Origin: Candidatus Gastranaerophilales bacterium
GTDB lineage: Bacteria; Cyanobacteriota; Vampirovibrionia; Gastranaerophilales; Gastranaerophilaceae
Length of the DNA: 64,000 nucleotides
Reading direction: 5' to 3'
NCBI GenBank assembly: GCA_944324395.1
Contig: CALUWC010000007.1
Coordinates: 62,001 to 126,000, forward strand
Below, piece by piece: positions 27,564-36,788 of the stretch; position 1 is the first letter of the stretch; every line of letters starts with the position of its first letter. The notes beneath the pieces were generated by a model. That model ran no database searches, was not told the origin of the DNA, and saw only the letters and a list, made by a program, of their open reading frames with translations. The position numbers were made by a program, and so were the translations under genes.

Positions 27564-28064
27564 ATGGCTAAAGACTGCAGTTTTGATATTGTATCTGAAT
27601 ACAATAAACAAGAGCTTGTAAACGCTGTTGATCAGGTTAAAAGAGAATTAACTTCAAGATTTGATTTAAAAAATTCAAATTCACAAGTCGAACTTGAAGC
27701 GGACAAATCAATCACTATCACAACAAATGACGAAATGAAACTTAAGAATATTGTAGATATTCTTCAATCAAAACTGGTAAAAAGAAACATCAGCATTAAA
27801 ATTCTTGACCCGAAACCTGTAGAAAATGCACTGGGCGGAAATGTCAGACAGGTTTTTGAACTAAAAAAAGGTTTAACTCAAGAACTTGCAAAAACAATAG
27901 TATCAGACATTAAAGCTACAAAACTAAAGGTTCAGGCATCAATTCAGGGTGAACAGGTAAGGGTAACAGGAAAAGATAAAGATGATTTGCAGGCTGTAAT
28001 TCAAACTTTGAGAAAAAATGAAGATAAATACGATTACCCGCTCCAGTTCACAAATTACAGATAA
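27564..28064 (+). CDS. yajQ: YajQ family nucleotide-binding protein
   Basis: 166-residue two-domain protein of the YajQ/DUF520 family; members bind cyclic-di-GMP or nucleic acid. Diagnostic 'SFDIVSEYNKQELVNAVDQV' at the N-terminus, 'SRFDLKNSNSQVELEADKSI' and C-terminal 'VRVTGKDKDDLQAVIQTLR'. Strong AAGGAGG ribosome binding site 8 nt before the ATG; terminators on both sides make it monocistronic. Confidence 0.93.
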   Translation: MAKDCSFDIVSEYNKQELVNAVDQVKRELTSRFDLKNSNSQVELEADKSITITTNDEMKLKNIVDILQSKLVKRNISIKILDPKPVENALGGNVRQVFELKKGLTQELAKTIVSDIKATKLKVQASIQGEQVRVTGKDKDDLQAVIQTLRKNEDKYDYPLQFTNYR

Positions 28065-28080
28065 GTTAAAATGTATTTAT

Positions 28081-28108
28081 AAAAAGGCTTAAGTTTAAGC
28101 CTTTTTTA
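28081..28108 (+). terminator. Rho-independent terminator after yajQ
   Basis: AAAAAGGCTTAA and TTAAGCCTTTTTT form a palindromic stem with a T tract. Confidence 0.85.
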
Positions 28109-28177
28109 TTTCCTATATATAACTGATTAAATTTTTACCATAATATGCTAACCTTAATAAAAAAAGGTGGAAAAATT

Positions 28178-29035
28178 ATGGGTATTGGTTCTTTTGATGA
28201 GATAGATAAAAAACTTGTTAATAAATATAAAGATATTATTATGGTTAATCCTGAATTATATAAAGCTATTATTGAAAATGATAGCAATTTTGAAGCAGGC
28301 AATATAGAACGAGTTAGTCTTGATATATATAATGATGTTAGTAATATCCGGCAAAAAATTAGTAATCTTAAACTTCAAGTCCAAAATTTAAATAAACATC
28401 CCAGATTAAACAAGGACAAATTAGATGATCTTAACAGTCAAATGCAAGATTTAGCTAATCCGAATAATATGTATGAACGCCTGGGAACTGACATATTATC
28501 AATTACTATAGGTTCAGATATTACCCCCGTTGTTGTGTCTGAAATATTGCCTCAAATTTGCGTATTGCGGTATAAATTAACAGATTTACTCGGATATATC
28601 ATACCAAATGTCAGAATTTTAGACTCATGTGCAATTGGCTCATCTGCCTTTGAAATTAATGTAAGAAGCAGAAAAGTTTATACAGGCACCCTTTCTGAAA
28701 CTGATGTTAAAAATAAGAATGTTTCACTCATAATAAATGCACTACAAGAGGTCTGTTTAAAATATCCGCATTATATTATGAGTAAAACAACGGTGTTAAA
28801 ACTAATGGAACTTGTCATAACGCAGGACCCTACGTTAGTAAATGATCTGATACCTGTTTTCCTTTCAGCTATTGACCTGAAAATAATTTTAGCAAATTTA
28901 ATATATGAAAGAATAAGTATAAAAGATATTATTCTGGTTTTTGAAATTTTAAATGATTATGCCAGATATACACAAGACAGAGAACTATTATCCAAAATTC
29001 TGATAAAAGAGTTATCATTTGCCAGTACAAACTAG
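28178..29035 (+). CDS. Stand-alone soluble FlhA/SctV C-terminal-domain homologue
   Basis: 285 residues without TM segments. Residues ~104-283 follow the cytoplasmic domain of FlhA/SctV, the type III export gate: 'SITIGSDITPVV' (FlhA 'EIGYGLIPLV'), 'CVLRYKLTDLLGYIIPNVRI' (FlhA 'RRQ-ELG-VPPVRI'), 'FEINVRSRKVYTGTL', 'DLIPVFLSAIDLKIILANLI' (FlhA 'ELVPNLLSLGELQKVLQNLL') and 'YERISIKDIILVFEILNDYA' (FlhA 'RERVSIRDLRTILETLADYA'). The middle of the domain is shortened by roughly 40-50 residues around 172-184. Residues 1-100 are a helical, coiled-coil-prone extension. ATG 28178 has AGGTGG upstream. No flagellar or secretion gene is nearby. Homology is seen by motif; the role is open. Confidence 0.75.
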   Translation: MGIGSFDEIDKKLVNKYKDIIMVNPELYKAIIENDSNFEAGNIERVSLDIYNDVSNIRQKISNLKLQVQNLNKHPRLNKDKLDDLNSQMQDLANPNNMYERLGTDILSITIGSDITPVVVSEILPQICVLRYKLTDLLGYIIPNVRILDSCAIGSSAFEINVRSRKVYTGTLSETDVKNKNVSLIINALQEVCLKYPHYIMSKTTVLKLMELVITQDPTLVNDLIPVFLSAIDLKIILANLIYERISIKDIILVFEILNDYARYTQDRELLSKILIKELSFASTN

Positions 29036-29036
29036 T

Positions 29037-30989
29037 TTATCTGTCTTTATCAATTCGCAAAACTTCATAAATATCCATTTTCTTAGCTTTGCCCCTGATA
29101 TGAACTTCGCTGATTTTTATAACATCAGCAATATCGGCTATATATTCATAAGTTGAACTGCTTACCAGAAGATTTGTTTTATAAACCTTATTGTAGCTCT
29201 CTATACGGCTTGCAAGGTTTACGGTATCCCCAATTACTGTGTATTCCATACGGTTTTCAGTCCCTATGTTGCCGATAAAGACTTCACCGGTATTGATACC
29301 TACTCCGATTTCAATTTTAGGCTTGCCTTCATACAGCCATTTTTCTCTTAAGTATTCGACCTTTTTAAGCATCTCGTAAGCACATTTTACTGCATTTTTC
29401 GGATGATCAATATCTTGAATTGGTTCGCCGAATATTGCCATTACAGCATCCCCGATAAATTTATTTATTACTCCGTTATACTTACTGATAATAGGTTCCA
29501 TTTCTGCAAAATATTCATTAAGAATCATTGATACTTCTTCTGCTGTCATTTTTTCACTCAGGCTTGTAAATCCTCTAATATCTGAAAATAAAACAGTTAC
29601 AACAGCACGCTTACCGCCAAGCTTTAAATCATCAATATTGCTGACGACATTTTTCATAATATCTTGAGAAAGATATTTTCCCATAGCCTGTTTAATCTTT
29701 TCTTTATTTCTGTTTTCGGTAATAAATTTAAACGAGTAGCCGAAAATTAAAGTTACAAGCTGGACTGAGATAGGACCTATAAAACTGAATAGATAATTGT
29801 TATATGCACAAATACTAACCATTATAAAAAATAATATATCAATCAGCAGTATTAAAAATAATGAACGAAGAACTCTGCATTTTAAAACACACCAGAAAGT
29901 AAACAGGGCAAGCAGAATAACAGTAAATAGCTGTACAAAAAATCCTGCATCATGCAGAAACTGCCCGTTTTTAATATTATCATACATTGTAGCCTGAATA
30001 TCAACTCCTGGGTGTCTGGAACTCAACGGAGATTTAACAACATCGGCAGAAGGACCTGTAATGTTCCCTCCGATTAAAACAGTCATACCGTCAAAAATTT
30101 TCGGATCTAAATCTCCTTCTTGTAATTTACCGGCTTTTAAATGTCTATAGGAATCAATGATTCGTGAAGCAGATACAGAATAATGCGTATAAGCGTCATC
30201 CGGAGATGTAGCAGGTGAATAATACCTGATATTTGTTTCAATAACAGAATTTGTTATAAGTTTGTGGGGAATTTTTAAACCTGTTTTCGGGACTATTATA
30301 TAGTAATCATCAATAACAACATTATTTGTGTTGTTTTCTAGCAGATACAGCTTTAATGCAAGCGACGGATAATATGAATCACCGATTTTAATAATGTTTA
30401 TACCCGAAAATTTGTAATCAAGCGGAGAATCAGCACTAATATTTACACAGGCTATATTTTTAACTGTATCGGTGTATAGTTTTGGGAATTTATTTATTTG
30501 ATGATAATCGGAAGGGTGCTCAAGGGCTTTATAGTCAACATTTAATGCAAATTTATCCTTAATCATCTTCATATATTCAACTTCTGAACCTGTCGGAGTT
30601 TTTGTAGAATATGTAAATCCCGTAACAAAATTGTTCATTTTAGAAATTTTGTTCAGGAAATCCATATCAGCTTTTGACATAGGATTTATATCAACATTTA
30701 TAAAATCAAACCCGACAGAAGCCGGCTTTGCATAGTTTGAAAAATAATCTAGTATCTCAGTATACATATACTTTGGCCAGGGCAGCGGGTATTTATTGAT
30801 TGAGGTATCATCAACTACTACATCAATAATTTTAGGAGAACTAACTTTTAATGCAGTGAAATTTTTTATAAAAAATGCCTTAATATCGGGTTCAAGAAAA
30901 ACAAATGTTAGTATAAAGGCCGTCAGAGCAAGAATAATATATACAAAAAAGGTGCCCGCATAAAATAATTTATTCTTAAAATTTTTCAT
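29037..30989 (-). CDS. CHASE2-domain class III adenylate/guanylate cyclase
   Basis: Membrane sensor making cyclic nucleotide. 650 residues from ATG 30989 (GGGAG 6 nt upstream): TM helix (about 8-30), periplasmic CHASE2 domain (about 35-345, with 'IDVVVDDTSINKYP' and 'MTVLIGGNITGPSADVVKSP'), three TM helices (about 350-425) and a cytoplasmic cyclase domain from about 465: 'VTVLFSDIRGFTSLSEKM' with metal-binding Asp, 'NKFIGDAVMAIFGEP', 'GVGINTGEVFIGNIG' and 'YTVIGDTVNLASRIES'. This architecture is frequent in cyanobacteria. It is transcribed alone, divergent from eda and convergent on the FlhA-C gene (1-nt gap). Confidence 0.93.
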   Translation of the reverse strand: MKNFKNKLFYAGTFFVYIILALTAFILTFVFLEPDIKAFFIKNFTALKVSSPKIIDVVVDDTSINKYPLPWPKYMYTEILDYFSNYAKPASVGFDFINVDINPMSKADMDFLNKISKMNNFVTGFTYSTKTPTGSEVEYMKMIKDKFALNVDYKALEHPSDYHQINKFPKLYTDTVKNIACVNISADSPLDYKFSGINIIKIGDSYYPSLALKLYLLENNTNNVVIDDYYIIVPKTGLKIPHKLITNSVIETNIRYYSPATSPDDAYTHYSVSASRIIDSYRHLKAGKLQEGDLDPKIFDGMTVLIGGNITGPSADVVKSPLSSRHPGVDIQATMYDNIKNGQFLHDAGFFVQLFTVILLALFTFWCVLKCRVLRSLFLILLIDILFFIMVSICAYNNYLFSFIGPISVQLVTLIFGYSFKFITENRNKEKIKQAMGKYLSQDIMKNVVSNIDDLKLGGKRAVVTVLFSDIRGFTSLSEKMTAEEVSMILNEYFAEMEPIISKYNGVINKFIGDAVMAIFGEPIQDIDHPKNAVKCAYEMLKKVEYLREKWLYEGKPKIEIGVGINTGEVFIGNIGTENRMEYTVIGDTVNLASRIESYNKVYKTNLLVSSSTYEYIADIADVIKISEVHIRGKAKKMDIYEVLRIDKDR

Positions 30990-31018
30990 AAAATTCTCCC
31001 AAGCTGTAATTAATGTTA

Positions 31019-31027
31019 TGATATAAT
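31019..31027 (+). promoter_or_regulatory. Extended -10 promoter of the eda operon
   Basis: TGATATAAT is a consensus extended -10, 23 nt before ATG 31051, with AAAGGAC as ribosome binding site between. It identifies 31051 as the start of the eda-kdgK-csaB run. Confidence 0.6.
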
Positions 31028-31050
31028 AAATTAGAAAAAAAGGACAAATT

Positions 31051-31656
31051 ATGAACATAAACTTAATAGAAAAACTTAAAAAGAATAAAGTTCTGCCGAT
31101 AATAAGGAGTAAAGATCCGCAGGATGTAATAAATAAAGTAAATGCTCTGATTGACGGCGGACTTGATGTAATGGAAATTAATGTTGAAAATACAAAAATT
31201 TATAATGCAATTCGTGCTGTATCTGATAAAGCTGTTATTTGTGCCGGAGGTATTATAACTTCAATGCAGGCTCAAGCGGCATTGGATTCAGGAGCTCAAA
31301 TAATATCTTCACCAATATTTCAGACAAACTTGCTGAAAATTTCAAAAGATAAACGAATTCCATTCATAGCAGGTACCTCAACCGCAAATGAAGCTTACAA
31401 TGCTTGGAAATGCAGAATTCCGATTGTTAAAATATACCCGATTACTGCTATGGGCGGAGTTGAATATATTGAAAATCTACTTAGACCCATGCCATTTTTA
31501 AGTGTAATACCGCAAGGAAATGTTCAATTATCTGAAGTTCAAAGCTATATTGATGCCGGAGCTATTGCTGTAGGTGTCGGCAGACATTTGACAAAAGCAG
31601 AGTCTTACGATGAAATTACAAAACGTACAAAAATACTATTGGAGCAATTAAACTAA
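31051..31656 (+). CDS. eda: KDPG/KHG aldolase
   Basis: Class I aldolase splitting 2-keto-3-deoxy-6-phosphogluconate into pyruvate and glyceraldehyde-3-phosphate. Seen in 201 residues: 'KVLPIIRSKDPQD', the catalytic Glu in 'DVMEINVEN', phosphate-binding 'AGGIITSMQAQAALDSGAQI' and the Schiff-base Lys in 'IVKIYPITAMGG'. It is 2 nt upstream of the KDG kinase gene, so together they convert 2-keto-3-deoxygluconate, a uronate breakdown product, into triose phosphate and pyruvate. Confidence 0.93.
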   Translation: MNINLIEKLKKNKVLPIIRSKDPQDVINKVNALIDGGLDVMEINVENTKIYNAIRAVSDKAVICAGGIITSMQAQAALDSGAQIISSPIFQTNLLKISKDKRIPFIAGTSTANEAYNAWKCRIPIVKIYPITAMGGVEYIENLLRPMPFLSVIPQGNVQLSEVQSYIDAGAIAVGVGRHLTKAESYDEITKRTKILLEQLN

Positions 31657-31658
31657 AT

Positions 31659-32606
31659 ATGAGTGATAAATTACTTGATCTTATTACAATCGGAGAAAGT
31701 CTGGTTGAATTTTCAACAAATCAAAAACTTGAAAATGCTGAATGCCTGCATAAATATTATGGCGGAGATAGTTTAGTAACCGCAATAGCTGCCAAAAGAT
31801 TAAATTCAAAAGTCGGATTTATTACCGCTTTGGGTAATGACCCGTTTAAAGGTTTTTTACTTAACTGCTGGGAAAAAGAAGGGCTGAATCTTGACCACTT
31901 AAAACATGTTGACTGTAAAAACGGTTTATATATGGTTTCAAGAGCAGAAAATGAAGAAAAAGAGTTTATATATTACAGAAATAAAATTGCTCCCGCTAAG
32001 TTATCAATTGATGATATTAGCGAAGAATACATTAAAAATGCAAAAATAGTTTATGCATCCGGGATAACCCAATCACTTTCGCTGCAGGCTAGAGAGGCTG
32101 TTAAAAAAGCATTTACTATAGCTAAAGACAATAATATTCTGACAGCATATGATCCAAATTATTCAAGTTTAATTTCAACAAAAGAAGATGCCAGAGAATA
32201 TTTCGACGAAATTATTGAACTGACAGATATACTGTTTATGAGTTCAAAATATGATACCAAAAGTATTTTTGATATAGATTCACTTGAAAATATAATAAAA
32301 GCAATAACAGATTACGGAGTACAGACCGTAGTTATAAAATCGAGCATGGATAAAGGGTATTTTGTAAATAACAACCAGCGGAACACTGTTTTTGTACCGT
32401 TTTATACTGATCATGTAATTGATACAACATCATCCGGAGATGCATTCAACGGTGCCTTTTTGCATGCTACAGCTGAGGCATATTCTCCTGCAGAAGCCGC
32501 CAAAATTGCATCTATTGCCGCAGGTATACAAGCTCAGGGAATAGGTGCGGTTAAATCATTACCTTATTACGATGAGGTTTATAAAATTTACAAATCAGAG
32601 GAATAA
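31659..32606 (+). CDS. kdgK: PfkB-family 2-keto-3-deoxygluconate kinase
   Basis: Sugar kinase of 315 residues. Signatures: 'TIGESLVEFS', the substrate loop 'YYGGDSLVTAIAAKRL', 'GFITALGNDPFKG' and the C-terminal anion hole and catalytic base in 'DTTSSGDAFNGAF'. Assignment to KDG rather than another sugar rests on its coupling to eda (2-nt gap). csaB follows at 2 nt. Confidence 0.85.
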   Translation: MSDKLLDLITIGESLVEFSTNQKLENAECLHKYYGGDSLVTAIAAKRLNSKVGFITALGNDPFKGFLLNCWEKEGLNLDHLKHVDCKNGLYMVSRAENEEKEFIYYRNKIAPAKLSIDDISEEYIKNAKIVYASGITQSLSLQAREAVKKAFTIAKDNNILTAYDPNYSSLISTKEDAREYFDEIIELTDILFMSSKYDTKSIFDIDSLENIIKAITDYGVQTVVIKSSMDKGYFVNNNQRNTVFVPFYTDHVIDTTSSGDAFNGAFLHATAEAYSPAEAAKIASIAAGIQAQGIGAVKSLPYYDEVYKIYKSEE

Positions 32607-32608
32607 TA

Positions 32609-33628
32609 ATGCGTAAAAAAAGATTTGTACTATCAGGATATTTCGGATTTAAAAATTTCGGCGATGAAGCAATATTGTCTGTAATTGTACAAAAATTGAA
32701 ACAGTATAATCATAGAATTACAGTTATTTCTTCTGATCCGAAGTATACAATGAGCAAATTTAAACATATTAGGAGTGTTTATACATTTAACATTGGAGAC
32801 ATCATAGGTGCGATTTCTAAATCCGACTGTCTGATATCCGGTGGGGGAAGTTTACTGCAGGATGCAACAAGTTTCAAGAGCCTGATTTACTATCTTGGGA
32901 TAATTTTTGCAGGTCTTATGCTTCGTAAAAAAGTTATCATTTTTGCACAGGGTATTGGTCCTATAAATAATCCTTTGGGCAAATTTTTAACAAAGAATAT
33001 ATTAAGACATTGTGCATATGTCAGTGTGCGAGATACTAAAAGTTATGAATTATTAAAAAGCTGGGGAATAGATACTGACTTGCTTTGCGATCCTATATTT
33101 TCATCAGAAATCCCCGATATAGAAAAAGAAGATATTTTAGCTGTTCAATTGAGAAATTGTAAATATATGAACGAGGATTTTATTGACAGACTTGCTCAAA
33201 AAGTATCAAAAGAATTTTCAAATATGAAAGTAGAGATCTACTCATTCCAGAATGAAATTGATATTGAAGTGTGTAAGAAATTTGAAAAATCGCTCAATAT
33301 GTTGAATGATAAGATTAAAACATCTGTTTATTCAAATCTTACAGATGAAGAAATTATTTCAGGACTTACAAAAGCTAAATACCTTATTGCAATGCGTTTT
33401 CACGCAATAATTGTTGCTCTATTATCAGCAACAAGAACACTGGCCATAGATTATGATATAAAAATTGAAAAAATTGCTGCAGAGTTTGAACTGCCGATTA
33501 TTGATTTAAAAACCGGATTCAAGAATCAGTTTCATGAATTAAAAGAACTTGATACTTATAAAATTGCAGCAGCTGTCCGGAATAAAAAATTTGACTGGAG
33601 CGGTTTTGAAAAAATCATAAACGAATAG
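32609..33628 (+). CDS. csaB: Polysaccharide pyruvyl transferase CsaB
   Basis: Adds a pyruvate ketal to a cell-wall polysaccharide; in bacteria with SLH-domain proteins this modification is the anchor for S-layer or porin attachment. 339 residues with 'LSGYFGFKNFGDEAILSVIV', 'CLISGGGSLLQDATS', 'IIFAQGIGPINNPLG' and 'AKYLIAMRFHAIIVALLS'. Its co-transcription with pyruvate-yielding eda/kdgK may be coincidental. A weak hairpin follows before the glycan island. Confidence 0.9.
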   Translation: MRKKRFVLSGYFGFKNFGDEAILSVIVQKLKQYNHRITVISSDPKYTMSKFKHIRSVYTFNIGDIIGAISKSDCLISGGGSLLQDATSFKSLIYYLGIIFAGLMLRKKVIIFAQGIGPINNPLGKFLTKNILRHCAYVSVRDTKSYELLKSWGIDTDLLCDPIFSSEIPDIEKEDILAVQLRNCKYMNEDFIDRLAQKVSKEFSNMKVEIYSFQNEIDIEVCKKFEKSLNMLNDKIKTSVYSNLTDEEIISGLTKAKYLIAMRFHAIIVALLSATRTLAIDYDIKIEKIAAEFELPIIDLKTGFKNQFHELKELDTYKIAAAVRNKKFDWSGFEKIINE

Positions 33629-33651
33629 ATATTAATTTATATTAACAAAAT

Positions 33652-33674
33652 ATTAGCCATGCAGGCTATTTTTA
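33652..33674 (+). terminator. Weak hairpin terminator after csaB
   Basis: TAGCC and GGCTA around a 5-nt loop, followed by a T-rich run. It is short, so read-through into the glycan island is likely. Confidence 0.45.
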
Positions 33675-33729
33675 TTTAAATGTCTGATTATTTTTAATTT
33701 GAGCATATTAGAATGTCCTAGGAGAAATT

Positions 33730-34884
33730 TTGGGACACTACGGAATGGCAAATATAAAAAATTCTGATAAATCTTTTATATCCGAACATGAAAATTACAC
33801 TTTTTGTGGAATTCCAATTTGCAAAATAAAAAGAACCGATAATACTAAATTTAAAAATTTCTTAAATATCATTCAAAAGGAAAAATCATTTAACAATTAT
33901 ACAGAAATTCAAGAAATAAAAATTTTCGGACAGCAGATTTATCAAAGAATTGAAGATTTAGATGCAATTAAAATTAACATTTTAGGTATTTTAAAGACAC
34001 AGAATAAACAAAAAGCAATTATTAAACAATTGAAAAAGTTGATTCCTGACGAGATCACCAAAGTGTTTATTCTCAAATCAAATCTGGGAGAAGCATATTT
34101 ATTTTTAAAATATATAATCAATAATTTTATAACGGACACAGATATACCGCTTATAATAGCGACAAAGCCTATGCATTTGCAAATAGCAAAAATGCTAGTG
34201 CCAAATATTCAAAGTTTATATTGTAATAAACTTAATTATGAAGTTAATCAAAAAATTTTTAATATTGATGAAAAGACCATTTACATTGCCTATCCTCTGA
34301 AATTTTATATTGATGTTGAAAATAGTGCCGGAAATTCAGATATTTGTTATTTAAATGAAATGTACAGATATTATCAAATCTCTGATGAAAAAAAAGCAAA
34401 AATAAATCGTATAAACCTCTCTGAAGCAAGTATAAAGGGAATAGAAAATTATTTAATTAAAAACCATATAGACAAATTCATATTTATATCAAAATATGCA
34501 AATACTTCTGAAAATTTGTCTGAAAAATTCTGGAAAAAACTTGAAAGCAAAATCCCCATAAAAATTATTTGCAACAACAATAGCTTTAAACTGGAAGAAG
34601 TAAGTTATCTGGCAGAGAAGGCATCTGCAGTCATCAGCCTTAGAAGCGGTTTGTCAGAAATTTTATCAGAAACAGCAAACTCGCATATTGTAATATATAC
34701 AAACTTTAAGAAACGATACAGGTTCAATGAAATCAAGAAAGAAAATGTATTAAAAATGTACTCTATAAAGAATTTGGGAGTAACTAATAATAACATTTAT
34801 GAATTGTTATATTCAGATGAGCATGAAAATGAAATTATAGAAAATATATTAAACATTATAAAAGCAAAGGAATTTACTATATGA
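33730..34884 (+). CDS. GT-B/glycosyltransferase-family-9-like protein
   Basis: 384 residues. N-terminal tag 'TFCGIPICKIKR' is of a kind common in surface-glycan proteins of gut and epsilon-type bacteria. The body looks like a two-Rossmann GT-B fold: 'KVFILKSNLGEAYLFLKYII' early and 'ASAVISLRSGLSEILSETA' late. It is a distant paralogue of the protein at 41745. The start is TTG 33730 with AGGAG 6 nt upstream; ATG 33745 is possible. Its 3' end overlaps the next gene by 4 nt. Donor and acceptor unknown. Confidence 0.6.
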   Translation: MGHYGMANIKNSDKSFISEHENYTFCGIPICKIKRTDNTKFKNFLNIIQKEKSFNNYTEIQEIKIFGQQIYQRIEDLDAIKINILGILKTQNKQKAIIKQLKKLIPDEITKVFILKSNLGEAYLFLKYIINNFITDTDIPLIIATKPMHLQIAKMLVPNIQSLYCNKLNYEVNQKIFNIDEKTIYIAYPLKFYIDVENSAGNSDICYLNEMYRYYQISDEKKAKINRINLSEASIKGIENYLIKNHIDKFIFISKYANTSENLSEKFWKKLESKIPIKIICNNNSFKLEEVSYLAEKASAVISLRSGLSEILSETANSHIVIYTNFKKRYRFNEIKKENVLKMYSIKNLGVTNNNIYELLYSDEHENEIIENILNIIKAKEFTI

Positions 34885-36434
34885 AAATCATTGTACAAGC
34901 AGGCGGAAAAGGTACACGTCTGAAAAATTTAACATTAAATAAACCGAAATGTCTGGTTCCGGTTAACAATTTGCCAATACTATTTCATTTATTTAAAAAA
35001 TACTCTGATTCAGAATTTATCATAATAGGTGATTATAAATTTGAAGTATTAAAAAAATATCTTGAAACATTTGCAAATGCAAAATACGAGCTTATAAAAG
35101 CCTCCGGAGAAGGAAATATTTGCGGTATTAAAGATGCATTACGCTATATACCTGATAATGAACAGTTTATGATTATCTGGTCTGATTTAATCTTAAGTGA
35201 TGAATTTAATATCAAAACTGTTAATAATAATAATAACAACTACATTGGATTATCAGAAGATTTTGAATGCAGCTGGAGTTATAAAAACGGGGAATTAGTA
35301 CATACTCCGTCAAAAAAATACGGTGTTGCCGGCTGCTATATATTTAGCAACAAATCAATTCTTGCAGATATACCATTAACCGGCTCTTTTACAAGATATC
35401 TGCTTTCAAAAAATATTCAATTTGAGCCTATTTCTCTAAAACACTCAGCCGAAACCGGCACAATTGAAGCCATAAATAAAATTTCACCAGTTACAAACAG
35501 ATGCAGACCATATAATGAAATGACTTTTACAGAAGATAAAGTTATCAAAAAAGGTATTACAAATGAAGGGAATAAACTTATTGAAAGAGAAATTATCTGG
35601 TACCAAAAAATGGAAGAATACGGATTTGATGCAATTCCCAAAATCTATTCCTATTCTCCGTTAACAATGGAAAAAATTAACGGAACTAATATCTTTAATG
35701 CAAAACTTAACTATGAAGAGAAAAAAATAGTTATAGATAATCTTATAAATGCCGTAAATAAAATGCACAACTATGAGCATATTTCATGCAATAGCTGCGA
35801 TATTGAAGAAGAATACTACACAAAAACAATCAAACGTCTTGATAGCATTAAAAGCTCAATACCGTTTTCAGATGAAGAACACATAACAATTAATGGCAAA
35901 AAATGCAGAAATATACTTAAAGATAGAAATTTATTAAAAATACTCGTTGAAAAATATCTGATGAACACAATCTACTGCCCTATTCATGGCGACTGTACAC
36001 TTACAAACACAATGATAAATAATGCGGGGAAAATATATTTCATTGATGCCAGAGGATATTTTGGCTCTCAAAAAGTTCTGGGTGATATCAGATATGACTG
36101 GGCAAAATTATACTATTCAATTGCCGGAAGCTTTGATCAATTTAATATCAAGAATTTTGATCTCAAAATTACAGATACAGAAATATCATATCAAATACAC
36201 TCTGCAGGCTGGGATAAATTAACTGAATATTTCTTGTCAAAACTAGAAAACGTAAATATCAAGGAAATAAAACTAATACACGCAATTATATGGCTCTCTC
36301 TGGCAAGCCATGCTTGGGAAGATTATGATTCAATGTGCCTTGCATATTACAACGGTCTGTACTTACTTAATGAAACAATAGAAGGAGATAATAATGCTTT
36401 TGAAAGAAAGTACATTGAAACTGTCAACGCTTAA
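34881..36434 (+). CDS. Bifunctional sugar-phosphate nucleotidyltransferase/phosphotransferase-type kinase
   Basis: 517-residue fusion. Residues 1-~205: nucleotidyltransferase with 'IIVQAGGKGTRLKNLTLNKP' (nucleotide loop) and 'FMIIWSDLILSD'. Residues ~215-515: APH/choline-kinase-like fold with the Brenner motif 'CPIHGDCTLTNTMI' (about 368) and metal-binding 'YFIDARGYFG' (about 386). By family logic the kinase phosphorylates a sugar or polyol and the other half activates it to an NDP derivative; HAD phosphatase, isomerase and epimerase genes follow, which supports a dedicated precursor pathway. A LicC/LicA-like choline route is an alternative. Confidence 0.75.
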   Translation: MKIIVQAGGKGTRLKNLTLNKPKCLVPVNNLPILFHLFKKYSDSEFIIIGDYKFEVLKKYLETFANAKYELIKASGEGNICGIKDALRYIPDNEQFMIIWSDLILSDEFNIKTVNNNNNNYIGLSEDFECSWSYKNGELVHTPSKKYGVAGCYIFSNKSILADIPLTGSFTRYLLSKNIQFEPISLKHSAETGTIEAINKISPVTNRCRPYNEMTFTEDKVIKKGITNEGNKLIEREIIWYQKMEEYGFDAIPKIYSYSPLTMEKINGTNIFNAKLNYEEKKIVIDNLINAVNKMHNYEHISCNSCDIEEEYYTKTIKRLDSIKSSIPFSDEEHITINGKKCRNILKDRNLLKILVEKYLMNTIYCPIHGDCTLTNTMINNAGKIYFIDARGYFGSQKVLGDIRYDWAKLYYSIAGSFDQFNIKNFDLKITDTEISYQIHSAGWDKLTEYFLSKLENVNIKEIKLIHAIIWLSLASHAWEDYDSMCLAYYNGLYLLNETIEGDNNAFERKYIETVNA

Positions 36435-36780
36435 TAAAACCTGGATACTTGATTTTGACGGCACACTTGTGGAGCATAACGGCTATAAAACGGGTGATGA
36501 CAGATTTTTACCCGGAGCTAAAGAATTTTTACAATCTATACCTGAAAATGATTTTGTTCTGATAATGACTGCACGAGAGAAAGAGGCAAAGGTGAAAACT
36601 GAAAAGTTTTTAAAAGAAAACAATATCAGATACAACTTAATCCTGTTTGAAATGCCAATGGGTGAAAGAATACTTCTCAACGACGACAAACCCTCAGGAC
36701 TAAAATGTGCCTATGCACTCAATCCGAAAAGAAATGAAGGTCTGAAGAATTTAAATATAATTATTGATGAAAACTTATAG
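36394..36780 (+). CDS. HAD-superfamily phosphatase
   Basis: 128 residues with the HAD nucleophile motif 'WILDFDGTLVEHNG', motif II 'VLIMTAREKE' and 'ILLNDDKPSG' as the acidic motif. No large cap domain. The start lies 41 nt inside the upstream fusion gene but has an excellent GAAGGAG ribosome binding site, so it is genuine. Probably dephosphorylates a sugar phosphate of the same pathway (inference from context). Confidence 0.8.
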   Translation: MLLKESTLKLSTLNKTWILDFDGTLVEHNGYKTGDDRFLPGAKEFLQSIPENDFVLIMTAREKEAKVKTEKFLKENNIRYNLILFEMPMGERILLNDDKPSGLKCAYALNPKRNEGLKNLNIIIDENL

Positions 36781-36788
36781 GAGAAAAA

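Noticed and set aside
31051-33628. A novel pathway linking eda pyruvate output to CsaB pyruvylation
   Set aside because: CsaB-type enzymes use phosphoenolpyruvate, not free pyruvate, so co-transcription is not evidence of substrate channelling.
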